A stretch of 64,000 nucleotides of DNA, taken from assembly GCF_017948265.1 (NCBI RefSeq), contig NZ_CP072852.1, positions 1,240,001 through 1,304,000 of the forward strand. Reading direction: 5' to 3'. This stretch comes from Rhodoferax sp. PAMC 29310. GTDB lineage: Bacteria > Pseudomonadota > Gammaproteobacteria > Burkholderiales > Burkholderiaceae_C. Shown here piece after piece: positions 60,706-64,000 of the stretch. Made by a program: the position numbers and the translations under genes. Under the pieces are notes generated by a model. It was not told the origin of the DNA. It searched no databases and saw nothing but the letters and a program-made list of their open reading frames with translations. The first letter of the stretch is position 1; each line of letters opens with the position of its first letter.

Positions 60706-61857
60706 TTAGCAGCCTTCGGGGTGGCCGATTTTCACCACCACCTTGATCGCGTCGCCGATACGCTCGCGTGCATGGCGCAAAGCCTCAGGCACCTCTTCCA
60801 GTGGGAAGGTATGGGTATGGATCAGCTTGGCTGGGAAACGCTTCTGTGCCATAAGTGCAGCGGCGCGGTGTGTGGCGCTCTTGCCTTCGCCGCGGATGCC
60901 GAACAGGGAGATATTGTTTCTCACCAGCGCGGCTACATCAATCGGCACTGGCTCGCCAGGGAAGGCGGCCAGGCAGATGCGTCCACCGCGCCGCAACATG
61001 TTGGCCGCATCGTTGACGGCGTTCGGTGCGCCTGAGCACTCGAGCACGTAGTGCGCGCCGCCATTGGTGTATTCGCGTACCTTGGCGACGGAGTCTTCCT
61101 TCGTCACGTTGATTGTGAAGTCGGCACCGAGCTTACGTCCCATCTCCAGACGGTTGTCGCGTGTGCCGGTCAGGATCACTTCGCTGGCACCTAGCGCCTT
61201 CGCAACGCCTACGCCCATCAGGCCGATCGGGCCGGGGCCCATGACCACCACCGACTGCCCTGCAACCAGCCCGCCAATCGAGTCTAGCCCATACATGGCA
61301 GTGCCAGCGGTCACGATCAGTGTTGCCTCTTCATCACTCATATCATCTGGCACGTGAGCCAGTGTGTTGATGTTGTTGATGGCGTACTGCGTGAAGCCGC
61401 CATCGGTTGTGAAGCCATTGGCGCGGTGGCCCTTATTGACATCACCGTAGTTCTTGCCGTAGTTCAGGCAAGAGGTGTACATACCCTCTCTGCAGCGCTC
61501 GCAGCGACCGCAGCCGGCGTGCACTTCGACGGTGACGCGATCACCCACTTTGTACTCGTCGACGCCTTGACCAAGCTTCACCACAGTGCCCATGTATTCG
61601 TGCCCGGGGGTGAAGTTCTTGTTGAAGGGCAGGCCGCCCTGGATCTGTGCCGGTGGGCCATGACGGATGATCTCAAGGTCGGTCGCACAAACGGCGATAG
61701 CATCGATACGCACCAAGACCTCGGCTGCACCGGGCATTGGCACCGGCTTGTCAACAAAGGTGAGCTGGTTTGGGTCGCCGAGCACCCAAGCTTTCATCGT
61801 TTCGGGAATGTTGTAGCTTCGCTGACCCAAGAAGGCTGCGTCTGTGGTTGTGTTCAT
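60706..61857 (-). CDS. Zinc-dependent alcohol/polyol dehydrogenase
   Basis: A 383-residue MDR-superfamily enzyme. The catalytic zinc site is CATDLEIIRHGP with GHEYMGTVVKLG; the structural zinc motif is CGRCERCREGMYTSC. The Rossmann motif is VVMGPGPIGLMGVGVAKALG. Substrate is an alcohol or polyol, possibly a cyclitol. It is the first gene of the minus-strand catabolic operon and faces the AraC-type regulator gene across a 259-bp gap that should hold its promoter. Confidence 0.92.
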   Translation of the reverse strand: MNTTTDAAFLGQRSYNIPETMKAWVLGDPNQLTFVDKPVPMPGAAEVLVRIDAIAVCATDLEIIRHGPPAQIQGGLPFNKNFTPGHEYMGTVVKLGQGVDEYKVGDRVTVEVHAGCGRCERCREGMYTSCLNYGKNYGDVNKGHRANGFTTDGGFTQYAINNINTLAHVPDDMSDEEATLIVTAGTAMYGLDSIGGLVAGQSVVVMGPGPIGLMGVGVAKALGASEVILTGTRDNRLEMGRKLGADFTINVTKEDSVAKVREYTNGGAHYVLECSGAPNAVNDAANMLRRGGRICLAAFPGEPVPIDVAALVRNNISLFGIRGEGKSATHRAAALMAQKRFPAKLIHTHTFPLEEVPEALRHARERIGDAIKVVVKIGHPEGC

Positions 61858-62116
61858 CGTGTCTCCAGAGTTTGATGATTGGGTTGTGATCGAGGACTTC
61901 CTGCACCGTGTGGTCCTAGTATGCGAACTCGATAGGCTGCATTGAACGCGTACTTACTTGTTTTCGCAAGCGAAGGGGCAGCGGTTCTTGGACAAATGCA
62001 AGTTAATCTTTGAATCGTCCAATTGCATGCTTTTGCACGGCAAATAACCAGCTTTGTGAAGCGCATAATGGAAAAAAATTGTTGCCCGCGCAAACTCTAT
62101 TTACACTCAACAACCC
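61858..62116. promoter_or_regulatory. Divergent promoter region of the catabolic operon and its AraC regulator
   Basis: This 259-bp interval separates the divergently read alcohol dehydrogenase and AraC-type genes. It has AT-rich parts at 62030-62110, but no operator or promoter pair that I can assign with confidence. By position it is the expected target of the regulator. Confidence 0.4.
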
Positions 62117-63079
62117 ATGAGAACTAGACCTGCCGCCATCCCTGACCAAGGACAGCCACCCACAGAGGTCGACACGCACGCGCCAGTAGCGATCCACACT
62201 TATTCCATGGTCGAACGATCAGACCGTTTGGACTTCGAAATTCGTGACCAGTCGGTGCGCGCACCCGTTACCAAGCCGCATCGGCATGAGTACTTCCAAA
62301 TCTTCGCCAACCAAGCTGGGGCAGCTCCCCACCTATTGGGTGGGAGGCGCTGCGAATCGCTGCCGCGCTCGTTGATCTTTGTATTGCCCTATCGAGTCCA
62401 CGTAGCAATGGTTGAGCCCGGTACCCGCTATCAGTTGATCAATTTCTCCAGTAAATTCCTGAGGTCCGATTTTGCGTTGTCACCACTTGAGATGGAGGAG
62501 GCGTCAATAAGCATTTACCCAGAGCTCACACCCTTTATTTACCAGGGCTGGTTTGACTTCGTTTTTGATGCCGCTGAGTTCGCGTACGTAGAAGCTTTGC
62601 TGGAACGGCTGAAAAACGCGCACGGCCACCGAACGCTGGGCACTTTGGAGCGTGCGCGAGGCACGCTGCTTGAGCTAATTGGCATGACCACAGAGAAGTT
62701 CGCGCCACAGCTGAAGTCGTTGGCCGAACAACGCGTTTATTTGCAGGGTCACACTGATGCGCTACGCCGCGTTCTCAAGTTTATCGATGAGAACCTGCAC
62801 CGACATATAGATCTGACTGAGGTCGCTGAGGCTGCTTACCTTTCGCCGAACTATTTATCTCAGTTGCTCAAAAAACATACTGGGCTGGCATTTGTCGACT
62901 GGCTTACGGGGCGCCGCATGGAGCGCGCTCGGGAACTGTTAGCGCACACGGCTGAGCGCGTCAGCGCCATTGCACACCGTGTCGGCTTCGCCGATGAGGC
63001 CTACTTCACTCGACGCTTCAATCAACGCTTTGGCGTTGCACCGACGGCCTACCGCCGCTCGGTGCGCGAAGCAGGCTAA
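62117..63079 (+). CDS. AraC-family transcriptional regulator
   Basis: A 320-residue protein. Residues 25-170 form a cupin-like ligand-binding domain (KPHRHEYFQIFANQAG). The C-terminal AraC DNA-binding domain (about 215-318) has two HTH motifs: LTEVAEAAYLSPNYLSQLLK and VSAIAHRVGFADEAYFTRRF, with FGVAPTAYRRS closing it. Divergence from the catabolic operon suggests it activates that operon in response to the substrate. No strong ribosome site precedes ATG 62117. Confidence 0.92.
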   Translation: MRTRPAAIPDQGQPPTEVDTHAPVAIHTYSMVERSDRLDFEIRDQSVRAPVTKPHRHEYFQIFANQAGAAPHLLGGRRCESLPRSLIFVLPYRVHVAMVEPGTRYQLINFSSKFLRSDFALSPLEMEEASISIYPELTPFIYQGWFDFVFDAAEFAYVEALLERLKNAHGHRTLGTLERARGTLLELIGMTTEKFAPQLKSLAEQRVYLQGHTDALRRVLKFIDENLHRHIDLTEVAEAAYLSPNYLSQLLKKHTGLAFVDWLTGRRMERARELLAHTAERVSAIAHRVGFADEAYFTRRFNQRFGVAPTAYRRSVREAG

Positions 63080-63313
63080 GCGCATCCAAAACGGGGTGGT
63101 GCGCATATCCTGAGCGCCGGCAATCGACGGTCCGGGCTCCTTGCCGAATTGGACAATCCCGCTAAGTACTTGCACACCACAAAGGTTCGGAGCGACTTTG
63201 ATTGTGCTAGCAGACTGGTAACTGTTTAAATATCTTTCGGCGCAAATGTAAGATGCTTTTGTCAGCTACCAGACGCTTCGCGCCGATATTCATTAAAACA
63301 AACAGGAGACAGT

Positions 63314-64000
63314 ATGATCGAAAAAATTATGTCCAGGCTGCACGTTCGTAGCTTGCATCTCGCTGCCATCGCAGCACTTTCTCTTGCGCCTTACAGTGCA
63401 ATATCGGCGACTGACTTTCCGAAACAAGCGGTGGAGATGACGGTACTCTTCGGTGGTTCAAGCGCGACCATTGCGCAGGTCTTGGCGGATGGTATGTCCA
63501 AGCAGTTGAATGTACCTGTTGCAGCGGTCAGTCGCACTGGTGGCGGTGGAGCCGCAGGATACTCTTTCGTCAAAGCCACGCCACCCAGCGGCTACAACAT
63601 TGTCTGGAACTCGAACTCAATCAATACCGCGTTCCATACGGGCAACATACCGTTTGACTATCGCAGCTTCGATCCGGTGGCGCAGGTCGGCATGGAGGTA
63701 CCGGCTCTTGCTGTGCGCGGTGATTCGGGTTGGAAGACGCTTGCCGACGTTGCCGCTGCAGGCAAGAAGCAGAAGCTCAAGGTTGGAATTTCTGGCCGTG
63801 GTTCTTTCACTCACCTGGCATCCGCCGCGCTGTTCCAGAAGATGGGCATCGAAGTGATCTACGTCCCCTACGGTACGGGCAGTGCGCCTGTGGAATTGTT
63901 AGGCGGGCGCGTCGACGCAGCGCTGCAATGGCCATCTCAGTTCACGGCGATGGCCGACAAGATTCATATCGTTGCTGTGACCTCGAACTCGCGCGTGCCA
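63314..64000 (+). CDS. TctC/Bug-family periplasmic solute-binding protein, partial
   Basis: ATG 63314 with AGGAGA upstream begins a frame that runs off the right edge (229 residues seen). A signal peptide ends near ISA. The mature part shows the family pattern: DFPKQAVEMTVLFGGSSATI, VSRTGGGGAAGYSFVKATPP and IYVPYGTGSAPVELLGGRVD. TctC proteins deliver carboxylates or aromatics to TctAB tripartite transporters; beta-proteobacteria have many orphan copies. Placed after the AraC gene, it may capture the substrate of the catabolic cluster. Confidence 0.92.
   Translation, partial: MIEKIMSRLHVRSLHLAAIAALSLAPYSAISATDFPKQAVEMTVLFGGSSATIAQVLADGMSKQLNVPVAAVSRTGGGGAAGYSFVKATPPSGYNIVWNSNSINTAFHTGNIPFDYRSFDPVAQVGMEVPALAVRGDSGWKTLADVAAAGKKQKLKVGISGRGSFTHLASAALFQKMGIEVIYVPYGTGSAPVELLGGRVDAALQWPSQFTAMADKIHIVAVTSNSRVP

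Overview
The window looks like part of a beta-proteobacterial chromosome, most likely Burkholderiales of the Comamonadaceae (Rhodoferax/Polaromonas-like). This rests on GC-rich codon use, the mix of gene families (BLUF sensor, TctC-type binding protein, two-partner adhesin with ESPR, PntAB, Mo hydroxylase catabolic genes) and the IS families. No rRNA or intact tRNA is present, so the lineage is an inference.

Layout. (1) 1-5390, minus: 5' part of a very long two-partner-secretion adhesin with near-identical 306-bp repeats running off the left edge. (2) 5.4-6.2 kb: decayed IS21- and IS4-like fragments. (3) 6.3-17.0 kb: a dense signalling locus of excisionase-type HTH fused to receiver domains, an HPt protein, two histidine-kinase-like proteins, a degenerate GGDEF/EAL protein, response regulators, and a REC-HD-GYP gene cut by an IS3-family element. 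(4) 17.2-22.4 kb, minus: a DUF4402-type pilin/chaperone/usher operon, with an IS5-family element just upstream. (5) 23.5-24.8 kb: mobile-element remnants ending in the 3' half of a tRNA-Pro(GGG), a probable attachment site. (6) 25.0-31.7 kb: a satellite-like integrated element with P4-type integrase, AlpA regulator, AEP-like primase, Cys-cluster helicase, an intact terminase small subunit and a decayed second one. (7) 31.9-41.8 kb: a coupled operon of Type III-like restriction enzyme, adenine methyltransferase, a protein with an ADP-ribosyltransferase-like motif and a RelE-like/UvrD helicase fusion, followed by a chimeric RES-NTD/UvrD remnant. This is the best candidate for an undescribed system. 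(8) 41.8-45.6 kb: PsiF-like protein, S1/P1 nuclease, LMW phosphatase, a complete IS3-family element and a MobA-like nucleotidyltransferase. (9) 45.8-51.4 kb, minus: BLUF photoreceptor, Gfo/Idh/MocA oxidoreductase between a diverged duplicate of the pntB 3' end and full pntB, then pntA and a CBS protein. (10) 51.5-64.0 kb: a catabolic cluster (Zn alcohol dehydrogenase, FAD subunit, fused FeS/Mo subunit, split Mo subunit, ThDP-dependent IolD-like hydrolase, aldehyde dehydrogenase, IlvD/Edd dehydratase) with a divergent AraC regulator and a partial TctC-type binding protein.

How parts fit. Genes in region 10 are co-directional with short gaps or overlaps and read as one pathway that oxidises a cyclic or hydroxylated substrate, cleaves a C-C bond with a ThDP enzyme, and oxidises and dehydrates the products; the substrate cannot be told from sequence. 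Regions 6-7 read as a mobile island that replicates with its own primase/helicase, carries a packaging-related TerS, and delivers a restriction-based defence module. Region 3 contains several receiver, kinase and c-di-GMP domains that have lost key residues.
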